Shown here piece after piece: positions 27,125 through 37,553 of a DNA stretch of 64,000 bases (positions are counted from its first letter, which is position 1; every line of letters begins with the position of its first letter). The DNA comes from Methylomusa anaerophila. GTDB taxonomy: Bacteria; Bacillota; Negativicutes; Sporomusales; Sporomusaceae. The stretch lies in the NCBI RefSeq assembly GCF_003966895.1, contig NZ_AP018449.1, positions 689,424 to 753,423 on the forward strand, read 5' to 3'. The notes beneath the pieces were generated by a model that made no database searches, was not told the origin of the DNA, and worked only from the letters and a program-made list of their open reading frames with translations. A program made the translations under genes and the position numbers.

Positions 27125-27279
27125 CCGGTTATCTGTAAACTCTAAAGCTATACGAGAGGTTTTTCGTCCTGCGAGGCGGAGGAGCCGCGCATATCGGAAA
27201 TCTGCAAGGTGACGACAACGAAGCAGGGCGGAAAAAGACCGCTAAATTAGCAGAGATTTTAATGCAGATGAGGTACTAG
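27125..27279. repeat. CTAG-ended repeat element, hybrid copy
   Basis: Carries the shared core (TTTTTCGTCCTGCGAGGCGG ... GACGACAACGAAGCAGGG) found at 29570-29734 and 46706-46870. The left arm CTGTAAACTCTAAAGCTATA matches the 29570 copy. The right arm ends TACTAG like the 46706 copy but is degenerate. It interrupts the ATPase-DUF4325 gene. Confidence 0.75.
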
Positions 27280-27404
27280 TGTATATTATGTTGATGCATT
27301 TCGCCTTGTCACTATGTCGCCACAATTTTAAGGGACAGGGGACGGGGTTACTGTCCCTATAACATTTTTTGAGTTGTGGGATAATACACCTGTTCCTCTG
27401 TCCC
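27275..27404. repeat. REP-like repeat, copy A
   Basis: About 130 bp shared with 30191-30321: GTATATTATGTTGATGCATT, CGCCTTGTCACTATGTCGCC, AAGGGACAGGG, then CCTATAACATTTTTTGA and ACACCTGTTCC. Its GGGACAGG/CCTGTCCC words form inverted ends. The two copies flank the chemoreceptor-XRE segment in the same orientation. Confidence 0.8.
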
Positions 27405-27458
27405 GGCAGAGACTGAACAGGACCAATTGTTCTTCCGCCACATTTTTCTCCTCCCTCG

Positions 27459-29144
27459 CTATACGTGGAATTTTGCCACTGCCGCCTGGAGTTCCTGCGC
27501 AAGTTGCGACAACGCTTCGCTGGAAGACGCGATTTCTTCCATTGAGGCCAGTTGCTCTTCCGCCGCCACCGAGACGGTCTGTGATTCGCCTGCCGTCACT
27601 TTGCTGAGATCGTCGATCTTTCTGACCGAACCCACAATCTGTTGACTGCCACTCGCCATCTGCTGGATTGCCGCCGAAATTTCTTTTACCTGGCCTGACA
27701 CCTGCGTCACCAGCGCCGCAATTTCCCGAAAGGCAGTTCCGGCCGCATTGACTACTTCAGCCCCGGTTTTCACTTCCCGCGTACCCTCGTCCATGGCTAC
27801 GACGGCTTTGTCAGTATCCCCTTGGATTTCCCCGATCATCTCGGCGATTTGCTTTGCCGCTTCTTGAGACTGCTCGGCCAATTTCCGCACTTCCTCGGCA
27901 ACCACCGCGAACCCCCTGCCCTGCTCGCCTGCCCGTGCCGCTTCGATGGCTGCATTCAGCGCCAAGAGATTGGTCTGTCCGGCAATGCCGGAGATGGTGT
28001 CAACGATTTGTCCGATCTCCTTGGAACGTTCGCCCAGCTTGGCTACCACCTTGGCGGACGTATTGACCGTGCTCTCAATATTCTCCATCTGACTTACAGC
28101 TTTCTCCACGGTTTTACCGCCCTCTTTAGCTTTGTTGGCAGCCTGGGCCGAATGGTCTGCTACCTGGTTGGCATTTGCCGCGACCTGCTGAATACCGGCC
28201 GACATTTGCTCCACCACGGCGGAGGCGTCGTCGGTCTCCGCCAGTTGTTCGCTGGCTCCGTTAGCTACGTTAGTAATTGACGAGGCAACCTGGTTAGCCG
28301 CCCGCGCGGATTGCTCCGAACTGGCGGTGAGTTCTTCGCTCGACGCCGCTACTTGCTCGGATGTTACCTGTACTTGCTTAATTAAGCGCCGTAGATTCTC
28401 TTTCATCGTATTAAAAGAAACCGCTAACTGACCAATCTCGTCTGAAGACTTTACTAGGACATCATCTTCTTGTAGATTCCCTTTGGCAAGTTGATTTGCG
28501 CAACCGGTAATTTTTCGAATTGGCTTCGAGATACTCCGACTCACGAATACACCAATCCCGATAGCAACAAGCGCTACAAAAAGATTTATAATCAGAAGTA
28601 ATGTCTGGGCTTGTTTGGCCTTTTCTGTTTGTTCCTTTTTATCAATATCCACTAAAACTTTCACGGCTTGAACCAGTTCCTCAGAAGCTCCCATGGCGGC
28701 TCTGTATGACTTGCCCGCCTCCTGCATGTATAACCCGACATCTCCCTGGTTATTCGCTTTCTTGGCCTCGCTAGACTTCTCCGCAATAGCTTCATAGTTA
28801 GCTTTTTCCTGTTGCATCACCTGAAGACTTTTTTTCCCTTTTTCTGTTATGACTATTTCACTCAGTTGAGCCATTTTTTCATCAGATTTTTTGCGGTAAT
28901 CATTAAAAGCAGTTATATCCGCTATGTCGCCCGTAAAGTTAAAGCTGCGCATGGCTACAGCCTCGTTGGCCAAATCCGCCGCAAAACCTTGCGTCAACTC
29001 CATTTTGCGCAGACTAGTATCTGTTAAAGCCTCGTATGATGTACCTATCTCGCCAATCTCTAAATAGGTAAATACGCTCATAATAACTACTAGTATGAGT
29101 ACTAACAAAAAGCCACCTGTAATTTTTTTTCCGACTGTTAACAT
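27459..29144 (-). CDS. Methyl-accepting chemotaxis protein
   Basis: 561 residues from the ATG at 29144 (GAGGAG eight bases upstream). N-terminal TM helix ([20 protein letters not shown]), a four-helix-bundle-like periplasmic sensor of ~150 residues, second TM helix ([20 protein letters not shown]), HAMP ([11 protein letters not shown]), then a long coiled-coil signalling domain with the hairpin tip [26 protein letters not shown] that contacts CheA/CheW. Ligand unknown. No other chemotaxis genes nearby. Confidence 0.95.
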   Translation of the reverse strand: MLTVGKKITGGFLLVLILVVIMSVFTYLEIGEIGTSYEALTDTSLRKMELTQGFAADLANEAVAMRSFNFTGDIADITAFNDYRKKSDEKMAQLSEIVITEKGKKSLQVMQQEKANYEAIAEKSSEAKKANNQGDVGLYMQEAGKSYRAAMGASEELVQAVKVLVDIDKKEQTEKAKQAQTLLLIINLFVALVAIGIGVFVSRSISKPIRKITGCANQLAKGNLQEDDVLVKSSDEIGQLAVSFNTMKENLRRLIKQVQVTSEQVAASSEELTASSEQSARAANQVASSITNVANGASEQLAETDDASAVVEQMSAGIQQVAANANQVADHSAQAANKAKEGGKTVEKAVSQMENIESTVNTSAKVVAKLGERSKEIGQIVDTISGIAGQTNLLALNAAIEAARAGEQGRGFAVVAEEVRKLAEQSQEAAKQIAEMIGEIQGDTDKAVVAMDEGTREVKTGAEVVNAAGTAFREIAALVTQVSGQVKEISAAIQQMASGSQQIVGSVRKIDDLSKVTAGESQTVSVAAEEQLASMEEIASSSEALSQLAQELQAAVAKFHV

Positions 29145-29291
29145 CACATTTTCTCCTCTCCCTAATTTATCATTTCTAAATCTCTCTTTAAATCTGCTGA
29201 TGCCGGCCTCCAATCCTGGCTTATTTGAATTCCTTATGATACAAAACTGATTTGCAATTTATGGTAAATTCCCTATTTTCTTTATTTTTTT

Positions 29292-29336
29292 GAATACTAT
29301 AGTCTGTAGGCCAATAGTTTCAATCAATCATATAAT
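29292..29336 (+). promoter_or_regulatory. Promoter region of the XRE gene with candidate operator
   Basis: A TATAAT -10 box at 29331-29336 places the start of RNA about at the ATG at 29343, so the mRNA may be leaderless. GAATACTATAGT at 29292-29303 matches the half of a palindrome at 29810-29825 and could bind the XRE product. Confidence 0.45.
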
Positions 29337-29342
29337 GGGAAT

Positions 29343-29573
29343 ATGATTGATATGATTGATAAAATTTTCGGACAAGTATTAAAGAAATTAAGAATGGAAA
29401 AAGGCTTGAGTCAGGAAGAGTTTGCCGCCAATGTCGGTCTGCACCGCACCTACATCAGTCAGCTGGAACGGGGCCTCAAGAGTCCCTCCCTCGGGGTAAT
29501 GGCCAAAATATCGAGCGGGCTTGGCATCACATTAGTCCAGTTGATGACCGAGTTGGAGCAAAAGCAGAACTAG
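29343..29573 (+). CDS. XRE-family helix-turn-helix regulator
   Basis: A 76-residue single HTH_3 domain (GQVLKKLRMEKGLSQEEFAANVGLHRTYISQLERGLKSPSLG). No SD is visible; a TATAAT box seven bases upstream suggests leaderless translation. The stop codon TAG is the first part of the CTAG that starts the 165-bp element at 29570, so the original C-terminus may have been replaced by the insertion. Confidence 0.85.
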   Translation: MIDMIDKIFGQVLKKLRMEKGLSQEEFAANVGLHRTYISQLERGLKSPSLGVMAKISSGLGITLVQLMTELEQKQN

Positions 29574-29734
29574 TGGTCTGTAAACTCTAAAGCTATAGGA
29601 TGAATTGCGAGAGGTTTTTCGTCCTGCGAGGCGAAGGAGACGCGCATATCAGGAATATGTAAGCCGACGACAACAAAGCAGGACGGAAAAGCTCTCGCAA
29701 GAACACTATAGAATTAGGGTTTACAGACCACTAG
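29570..29734. repeat. 165-bp CTAG-ended inverted-repeat element
   Basis: Arms of 29 bp (CTAGTGGTCTGTAAAC... and its near-complement ...GTTTACAGACCACTAG) with four differences. The core is bounded by a second inverted repeat TTTTTCGTCCTGC/GCAGGACGGAAAA. No coding capacity. Same length as the copies at 46706-46870 and, though of a different family, at 11356-11520. Confidence 0.88.
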
Positions 29735-29747
29735 CTTTTTTGCAAGC

Positions 29748-29797
29748 ATTATGCAAAATATGATAATTTGCTACATTATTATGCAAAATATGGCAAT
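29748..29797. repeat. Two 20-bp direct repeats
   Basis: ATTATGCAAAATATGATAAT at 29748-29767 and ATTATGCAAAATATGGCAAT at 29778-29797, spaced 30 bp start to start (about three helical turns). They look like paired protein-binding sites in a non-coding stretch between the element and the small peptide gene. Confidence 0.55.
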
Positions 29798-29808
29798 ATA
29801 CTAGTTTT

Positions 29809-29837
29809 AGAATACCATAGTATTCAAAAAGCGTCAA
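29809..29837 (-). promoter_or_regulatory. Orphan promoter overlapping a palindrome
   Basis: TTGACG, 17 bp, TATTCT on the minus strand. The spacer and -10 box contain the perfect palindrome GAATAC-CATA-GTATTC, related to the sequence before the XRE gene. Downstream on that strand there is only the repeat element, so its gene may be lost. Confidence 0.45.
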
Positions 29838-29960
29838 TATATCTCTCTGTTCCTCATGCCTTAAAACGCGTTTACCGCCTTTTAACAGCATCCTTTAGGC
29901 ATTACTTCCTTTGAGTTGAAGAACCGTTCCTCGACTCTATATAATTTGGTAAACATGAGC

Positions 29961-29990
29961 AATTAAAAGAATCCCTGCTGTCCAGGGATT
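29961..29990 (-). terminator. Terminator of the 48-residue peptide gene
   Basis: AATCCCTG/CAGGGATT stem with a 5-nt loop, then TCTTTTAATT on the minus strand, starting three bases after the peptide stop codon. Confidence 0.8.
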
Positions 29991-29992
29991 CT

Positions 29993-30139
29993 TTAGCCAC
30001 ATACTTTATTAGCAGTACCTGCGGCGGCGCATGCACTTGCAGTAATGTCTGGTTTTACACCAATGACAGAGACAGGAATCAAAGTTTTCACGACAGCATA
30101 AGTGGCATAAGCAATCACCATATTTAAGACACCCATCAT
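29993..30139 (-). CDS. Small hydrophobic peptide, 48 residues
   Basis: Starts MMGVLNMVIAYATYAVVKTL and ends in a small-residue, two-cysteine tail (ITASACAAAGTANKVCG). AAGGA lies five bases before the ATG and a strong terminator follows the stop directly, which is the layout of a real short gene. I do not recognise a family. Possibilities are a signalling or bacteriocin-like peptide precursor or a small membrane protein. No processing enzyme genes are nearby, and the promoter region falls in a repeat. Confidence 0.5.
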   Translation of the reverse strand: MMGVLNMVIAYATYAVVKTLIPVSVIGVKPDITASACAAAGTANKVCG

Positions 30140-30190
30140 CCATATATTCCTTGTAGTTACAACCACAATGCCCCATAATGCCCCCCCTCC

Positions 30191-30321
30191 ACTAATGTAT
30201 ATTATGTTGATGCATTTCGCCTTGTCACTATGTCGCCACAATTTTAAGGGACAGGGTTCGTCCCTATAACATTTTTTGAACTATAGGACGATACACCTGT
30301 CCCCCCTGTCCCTTAAGGAAA
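30191..30321. repeat. REP-like repeat, copy B
   Basis: Second copy of the repeat at 27275-27404. The TTAAGGGACAGG and CCTGTCCCTTAA ends are a perfect 12-bp inverted pair here, so the RNA or single-stranded DNA would fold into a hairpin. Confidence 0.8.
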
Positions 30322-30404
30322 GCGGTAGCCGCTGGTTGGCACTTATATCGACAGAATTGACAAAAAAAGGAACGTTCTGGACGCCCCTTTTGGATACGGT
30401 TATA

Positions 30405-30941
30405 TTATTTTTGCGGCTGAGGAAAGAGCTGTTCCTTGTCAACCGAATTCTCTTTGGCGGTGAGAACTTCCGGACAGATGCGATAAACAGCCACGGCATT
30501 GTTGTCAAAGGAGGAACGGTATTGCTCCACGAATGCCGGGGAAAGCGAATTTTTAAAAAAGCCGGGCAAAAATTTTTCCATTAAAACCGCAAGGGCCCCG
30601 GTTTTTTCTTCTAAATCCTGTACCGGCACGGCTTTGCCGAAAATGACAACACTCAGGTAGGCAGTATCGCATTTGGCGGGAACCGGATCAACAACCGTGC
30701 CGAATTCTTCAAAAACAGTAAAACAGACTGCGGGATTTTTCGCCAGGAGATCGTTCTTTTTGCCACTGCCCATACCATGAAAATAAATGTTGCCGTTCCA
30801 ATAGATATAATTTACAGGCAGGGCATAAGGACCGGTTTCCCCGTCCCACATACTCAGCGTCCCCACCCTTGTCTCGGTCAGAAAGCGGTTGATTTTTTCC
30901 TTGTCCTCACAGATTCGCTGCGTGTAGCGGATTGGCTCCAT
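30405..30941 (-). CDS. Pyridoxamine 5'-phosphate oxidase-like flavoprotein (NimA-like)
   Basis: A 178-residue split-barrel protein. RVGTLSMWDGETGPYALPVNYIYWNGNIYFHG is the FMN-binding core of the PPOX/NimA group; KNDLLAKNPAVCFTVFEE continues it. Members include 5-nitroimidazole reductases and uncharacterised flavin or heme binders. Its ATG overlaps the stop of the glutamine amidotransferase gene (TGATG), so the two are coupled. The pair lies downstream of anfK. Confidence 0.88.
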   Translation of the reverse strand: MEPIRYTQRICEDKEKINRFLTETRVGTLSMWDGETGPYALPVNYIYWNGNIYFHGMGSGKKNDLLAKNPAVCFTVFEEFGTVVDPVPAKCDTAYLSVVIFGKAVPVQDLEEKTGALAVLMEKFLPGFFKNSLSPAFVEQYRSSFDNNAVAVYRICPEVLTAKENSVDKEQLFPQPQK

Positions 30942-31657
30942 CAGGCTCCCTCCTGTCTTTGATCATAGGCTTCCAGCCGGTTGAGAAAATCATCCATCAG
31001 CGAATTGGCTGCTTTCAGAAAACCCATCCCTGCTTCAATCTGCCTGGCACTCTGGATGTAAGCGCCTTCCGTCATCTCGCCGGCGCAATGCCGGATCAGC
31101 GCGGCTATGCTCTCTTGGGTGCTCTCCAGATGAAACTGGAAGCCAATCACGCGCTCTTTATAAATAAAAGCCTGCTGGGCGCAGGCAACACTGCCGGCTA
31201 TGCATAGCGAACCCTCTCCCAGGGTGCTAAAGGTGTCGTTGTGCCACTGGAAAACAGGAAATGTGGCCGGAAAATTTTTAAACAGCGGCGATTTATATGC
31301 TTCGGCATTCAGGGTAACCGGCAGCCAGCCGATTTCGCCTTCCGGATTTTTGGTGACTTTTCCGCCCACAACAGCGGCGATAAGCTGTGCGCCAAGACAA
31401 ATGCCCAGTACTACTTTACGGTTATCAATGGCTGCTTTGATAAACTGCTTTTCAACTTTGAGCCAGGGGTATTGCTCTTCTTCATAAATATTCATGGGGC
31501 CGCCCATAATGACAAGCCAGTCGAACTGGTCCATGGCGGGAACAGCTTCCTGGTTGTATAAGCGGGTGCCGGTGAGGCTGTGGCCCTTGTCCCGCACCCA
31601 GCAGGCAATATGGGCGGGATCTTCAAAAGGCACGTGCTGCAGGTAGTGAATTCTCAT
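30941..31657 (-). CDS. Class I glutamine amidotransferase-like protein
   Basis: 238 residues with the nucleophile elbow GICLGAQLIAAV (Cys) and FQFHLEST (His-Glu), typical of stand-alone GMP-synthase-type amidotransferase domains annotated as GuaA-like. No synthetase domain is present; the target is unknown. About 290 bp separate it from anfK, with a large hairpin between, so it may be only partly co-transcribed with the nitrogenase genes. Confidence 0.88.
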   Translation of the reverse strand: MRIHYLQHVPFEDPAHIACWVRDKGHSLTGTRLYNQEAVPAMDQFDWLVIMGGPMNIYEEEQYPWLKVEKQFIKAAIDNRKVVLGICLGAQLIAAVVGGKVTKNPEGEIGWLPVTLNAEAYKSPLFKNFPATFPVFQWHNDTFSTLGEGSLCIAGSVACAQQAFIYKERVIGFQFHLESTQESIAALIRHCAGEMTEGAYIQSARQIEAGMGFLKAANSLMDDFLNRLEAYDQRQEGA

Positions 31658-31845
31658 GGTAACCCTCCTTTTAAAAAAGTGGCTCGGACGGCTGCGAATC
31701 TTGACGGCTCAAACAATGCCGCAACTTTCCCGCATAAGGCAAGAACCCGGCAATGCCGAATATCAAATCCGTGGGAGCGGATTTCCCGGTTTAATATTAA
31801 TTGTATTCGTGCCCTTCATCGTGTTATCCTCTTTAAAATTAATAT

Positions 31846-31888
31846 GATTCTGCCAGAACCCGGCGGAAGGCCGGGAACCGGCAGAATC
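31846..31888 (-). terminator. Large stem-loop downstream of anfK
   Basis: GATTCTGCC...CCCGGC pairs with GCCGGG...GGCAGAATC around a GGAAG loop. It could end or protect the anfHDGK mRNA; the following T-tract on the minus strand is weak (ATATTAATTTT). Confidence 0.6.
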
Positions 31889-31951
31889 AGCTAAAAACCC
31901 GGTCAGCAGCTGTAACATTTTGTGTGCCGGCAATTTCGCACCGGCTACTGG

Positions 31952-33340
31952 TTACCAGACATTAAGAATCCACTCCCGGTGCTTCTTGTATTCCATATCG
32001 GTGAACAGCATGTTTGCCATCTGCTCGCCGAGCCAGATGGCGCCGGCATAACCGACCACCGGGTGACGGAACAGTCCCGCCCGGTCGTAAGTGGGGAAAC
32101 CTACCCGCACCATGGGAATGTTGTTGTCGATTGAGATAAACCGGCCCTTGGAATGGCCCAGAATCAGGTCTAGTGCCAGCCCCTCGTTTTTAATCCGGTT
32201 TTCCAGTTCCCATAAATCCGCATTCATGATGATTTCCATGGGATAATCGACATTTTCCTGCAGCGCCTTGATGCGGGGATCCTTCGGATAAGCCGTGTTG
32301 TCGTCGCCAAGCAGCAGCAGCACGGGTTTCATTTCCAGATCAAGACAGAATTCCGCCAGGCCGATAACAAGATCAGGATGCCCGTAAATGGCGACTTTTT
32401 TGTCGGCGAGAAACATGTGGGCAACATCGGTCAGGGCATCAATCGCAACTCCCCGCTCCTGAACAAGCGACTGGGGGATGGGCTTGCCGGTCAGGTTTTT
32501 TACGTGCTGCAAAAAGGTGTCGGTATTGCGGATGCCGATCGGTGTCGGCCCGATGACCGCCGGAACGCCGAATTCGGTTTCGAGATAACGGGCGGCTTTA
32601 CCGCCTTCATACCGGTTCAGGGCAATGGTCCCCAGCGCGTTGGCCGTGTCCTCCAGATCGGCCACCGTCGTGTTGCCGTGGGAAACGACATTTCCCGCCG
32701 GCATCAGCGGCGAATCAAAGCTTTCGATTTCAAACAGAACGGTCGCATCCACCTCCATTGCCGCCAGGAGCTGTTTAAGTGCCGTTACGTCCCCCGGATT
32801 GACCCAACCGGTAATCAGGTTGATTTTACCGTTGGGTTCGCCTTTTTTCGCAAAATACCTGACGAAGTCCTCTACGGCAACATCATACCCGGTTACCTGG
32901 CTTCCCTTAAAACTGGGAGTATGAATGGGAATAAGGTGAACTTTCCGGCCGGCGTATTTTTCCTGCAACAGACCGTTGTTGAGCTTTCTCACGACACCGT
33001 CGATGTCGTCGCCGATGACTTCCGTCGAGCAGGTTGAGATAATGGGCACCACTTTCACATGGGGATACCGCATCAACAGCACATCCACCGCTTCCTCGAC
33101 GCGGTGGATGGCGCCGAAGACCGCGCCGTCCTCATGGAGGGAAGAGGATGCCAGTTCAAAACTTTCCTTGAAATGCTGCGAAAACAGCAGGCGGACAAAC
33201 ATTACGCAGCCCTGGCCGCCATGGACGATCCCGATGCATTCCTTAATGCCGATGCTGGCATATTGCGCACCGCAGGGCTGGCAGGTAAATATGGGGTTGA
33301 TAACGCCGGCCCGCTCTTTGGGTTTTACTTCACAAAACAT
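31952..33340 (-). CDS. anfK: Iron-only nitrogenase FeFe protein beta chain
   Basis: The 462-residue beta subunit shares the P-cluster with AnfD. P-cluster cysteines appear in FTCQPCGAQYASIGIKEC, GGQGCVMFVR and ISTCSTEVIGDD. The short N-terminus (no long MoFe NifK extension) is normal for AnfK/VnfK. AAAGGAGCAGGATT precedes the ATG. Identification as the Fe-only type rests mainly on the neighbouring AnfD and AnfG. Confidence 0.93.
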   Translation of the reverse strand: MFCEVKPKERAGVINPIFTCQPCGAQYASIGIKECIGIVHGGQGCVMFVRLLFSQHFKESFELASSSLHEDGAVFGAIHRVEEAVDVLLMRYPHVKVVPIISTCSTEVIGDDIDGVVRKLNNGLLQEKYAGRKVHLIPIHTPSFKGSQVTGYDVAVEDFVRYFAKKGEPNGKINLITGWVNPGDVTALKQLLAAMEVDATVLFEIESFDSPLMPAGNVVSHGNTTVADLEDTANALGTIALNRYEGGKAARYLETEFGVPAVIGPTPIGIRNTDTFLQHVKNLTGKPIPQSLVQERGVAIDALTDVAHMFLADKKVAIYGHPDLVIGLAEFCLDLEMKPVLLLLGDDNTAYPKDPRIKALQENVDYPMEIIMNADLWELENRIKNEGLALDLILGHSKGRFISIDNNIPMVRVGFPTYDRAGLFRHPVVGYAGAIWLGEQMANMLFTDMEYKKHREWILNVW

Positions 33341-33409
33341 AATCCTGCTCCTTTTCTCTTCTGTTTTGTTCTACATCCGCCGTGACGGCACGGTGCGCCG
33401 CGCTGCCGG

Positions 33410-33748
33410 CTAATAAAGCGGGTCGTTAAGCTCTGCATTCAGCGACCCCGTAATGGTTAAGTAATCCATGCGTTCTTTGAGTCCCTGTATTAGCAGCTTG
33501 ATCTCCGCCTTATCCAGCGTGGCCAGCCAGGGATAGCGGCTTTTGAAAGCATCCGCCAGATACATGGCATCCACCCAGTAGCATTTTTCGGCGGGAGTCC
33601 CGGTTTCAACCGGTTCATCGCACAATAGCTGCATGGTTTTGGTAAGGATGCCTTCGTTTTGCCTTTCTCTGTCCCAGGTACGGGAATGAAACTGCCACAG
33701 ACAATGTTTCATAATATAATCGACCAATTGTTCAATCCTGTCCTGCAT
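33410..33748 (-). CDS. anfG: Iron-only nitrogenase delta chain
   Basis: Small third subunit found only in alternative nitrogenases. [55 protein letters not shown] and LTITGSLN match AnfG closely and are unlike VnfG in detail. I start at the ATG at 33748 (GGAGGTGA eight bases upstream, after the AnfD stop), giving 112 residues; an in-frame upstream ATG would overlap anfD. Confidence 0.95.
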   Translation of the reverse strand: MQDRIEQLVDYIMKHCLWQFHSRTWDRERQNEGILTKTMQLLCDEPVETGTPAEKCYWVDAMYLADAFKSRYPWLATLDKAEIKLLIQGLKERMDYLTITGSLNAELNDPLY

Positions 33749-33765
33749 CGTGATTGTCACCTCCA

Positions 33766-35337
<1,572 letters not shown>

Positions 35338-35389
35338 TTATTCCTCCTTTATTTGTCACAGTGATTCTGGTAGCGGGCGAGCGGCTCTC

Positions 35390-36232
<843 letters not shown>

Positions 36233-36259
36233 TTAAATTTACAGATTTTTTAAAATTTA

Positions 36260-36288
36260 TTGAAATACTCTCTTTTTGTTGCTATAAT
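36260..36288 (+). promoter_or_regulatory. Sigma-A promoter P1, divergent from anfH
   Basis: TTGAAA, 17-bp spacer, TATAAT, with TGC before the -10 (extended -10). It points away from anfH. The predicted RNA starts near 36295 and contains an unpaired-looking AUUCCUCC stretch. Confidence 0.7.
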
Positions 36289-36380
36289 AGAAACAGGTTA
36301 TTAAATGGATGGATTCCTCCGGCAGAAGGTCGTTTTAACTGTTGACTATTTCCTTTCATTTTATAAATTTCTCTAATAAC

Positions 36381-36409
36381 TTGAAATGTACTGGTCATGT
36401 TGCTATAAT
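36381..36409 (+). promoter_or_regulatory. Sigma-A promoter P2, same design, 121 bp downstream of P1
   Basis: Again TTGAAA, 17 bp, TGC-TATAAT on the plus strand. The RNA would start about 36416, at the first base of repeat unit A. Confidence 0.75.
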
Positions 36410-36415
36410 AAAAAA

Positions 36416-36500
36416 TGGGTAAATCAAATAAACCTAGTGCAGCTGGGAATAGGCGATTTTACTCTGCTTCATGGATATTCGTAGTATCCATGGAGCTTTT
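36416..36500 (+). ncRNA. Candidate small RNA, unit A
   Basis: An ~85-nt unit that begins at the P2 start site and ends in a 12-bp hairpin (GCTTCATGGATA / TATCCATGGAGC) followed by TTTTA. The body ATGGGTAA, ATAAACCTAGTGCAGCTGGG is repeated in unit B. No open reading frame. Nothing coding follows on this strand for over 10 kb, so a leader or riboswitch role for a downstream gene is not apparent. Confidence 0.6.
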
Positions 36501-36595
36501 ATGTGGCTACTGTACAATCGTGTTTTTTTTTGCATTAACCAACTCCTTTTCGTACCCTGCTGCTAAGATCACCAGGATTTTTTAGGATATATACA

Positions 36596-36684
36596 AAATG
36601 GGCAACCTAAATAAACCTGGGTGCAGCCGGGATAATAGAAGATGCTTTGCTTCATGGATATTCGTAGTATCCATGAGGCTTTTT
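36596..36684 (+). ncRNA. Candidate small RNA, unit B
   Basis: Paralogue of unit A, with body ATGGGCAACC, ATAAACCTGGGTGCAGCCGGG and the same terminator hairpin GCTTCATGGATA / TATCCATGAGGC plus TTTTTG. The hairpin arms differ from A only by changes that keep pairing (G-U wobbles shift position). Its promoter is weaker to the eye (TATATA at 36588-36593). Confidence 0.6.
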
Positions 36685-36745
36685 GTTTTGCTATTCGCGA
36701 ATGGATGCAGGGAGACGATCAAATCAACTCCTTTCCAGTCAACTG

Positions 36746-36792
36746 AAAGGGGCATCAACGAACCCCGTGAACCGGGTCATTGATACCCCTTT
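36746..36792. terminator. Large bidirectional hairpin
   Basis: AAAGGGG(C)ATCAA pairs with TTGAT(A)CCCCTTT, with an inner ACCC/GGGT stem. A-tract on one side and T-tract on the other. Ends the small-RNA zone on the plus strand and could stop minus-strand transcription coming from the HEPN/MNT genes. Confidence 0.65.
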
Positions 36793-37223
36793 GTACCTGA
36801 AACAATAATATTATTGTTTTTATTAGCATACAACAAAAGCAAACATCTGTCAATATTCCTTTCGTGGCAATATCTTCGTTTATCGGTGAGGTTAGTGTTT
36901 GTTGGCGACATTGGCCTAAAAAGTAATAGAAGAAACCTACTACCTCTTTAGCCCCAGTTTTTCACACTTCAAGTAAGTTCCTTGTCAGTAACTTCATCCT
37001 CTGGCACTTAGCTGCGAAGAATCTCATCAAGACAATGATACTAATACCCCGGAATATACCCCTATACCAGCGGCAATCGAATAGATCTTCGGGGTGAGTA
37101 TGAATACCACCAATTAAATCTGGGGTGTCAATTCGGAAGGCAACTACATGCAGACCTAAAGTCAAAACCGGAATCGGGAAATCCGAAGTGGAAAGAACTT
37201 GATTTACTGTTGTGTCTGCTCAA
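36793..37223. other. Non-coding gap
   Basis: About 430 bp between the hairpin and the MNT gene. A 67-codon minus-strand frame exists at 36962-37165 but has no SD and no recognisable text. I see no other signal. Confidence 0.55.
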
Positions 37224-37550
37224 TTAATCGTTTATTGACGTGAATTCTTCATTTGTATAAAATTTTACGCCATGTGTATCAATATGCTCTTTTAAACTTT
37301 GGTTATTTATCCTATTATAAGCAACGACATCAAAGAAAAATGGCAAGAATGTCTCTTCTTCCAGGTCATCTTTTATTGTTGCGGCATCGGAGGTACTGAC
37401 TTCCCCTTTTAGGGCAATATCCACATCGGATCCCTGCTTATAGTTGCCCATGGCCCGAGAACCAAAGATAAATGCTTCAGTCACTTTAGGGTATTTTTTC
37501 AGTATGGAGATAATTTCTTGTAAATGTTTCTCTGTTAAACCATATTTCAT
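37224..37550 (-). CDS. MNT-type nucleotidyltransferase (antitoxin of a HEPN/MNT pair)
   Basis: 108 residues with the minimal nucleotidyltransferase motif FIFGSRAMGNYKQGSDVDIA (GSx10DxD). In characterised pairs MntA AMPylates the HEPN toxin to silence it. It lies 3 bp after the HEPN gene. Full-length for the family. Confidence 0.9.
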   Translation of the reverse strand: MKYGLTEKHLQEIISILKKYPKVTEAFIFGSRAMGNYKQGSDVDIALKGEVSTSDAATIKDDLEEETFLPFFFDVVAYNRINNQSLKEHIDTHGVKFYTNEEFTSIND

Positions 37551-37553
37551 ACG

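Noticed and set aside
36416..36684. Naming the repeated units a Moco riboswitch
   Set aside because: The nitrogenase context is tempting, but I cannot match the consensus by eye and no same-strand gene follows.
36962..37165. 67-codon minus-strand frame in the gap before the MNT gene
   Set aside because: No SD, no recognisable protein text, and a composition like the surrounding non-coding DNA.
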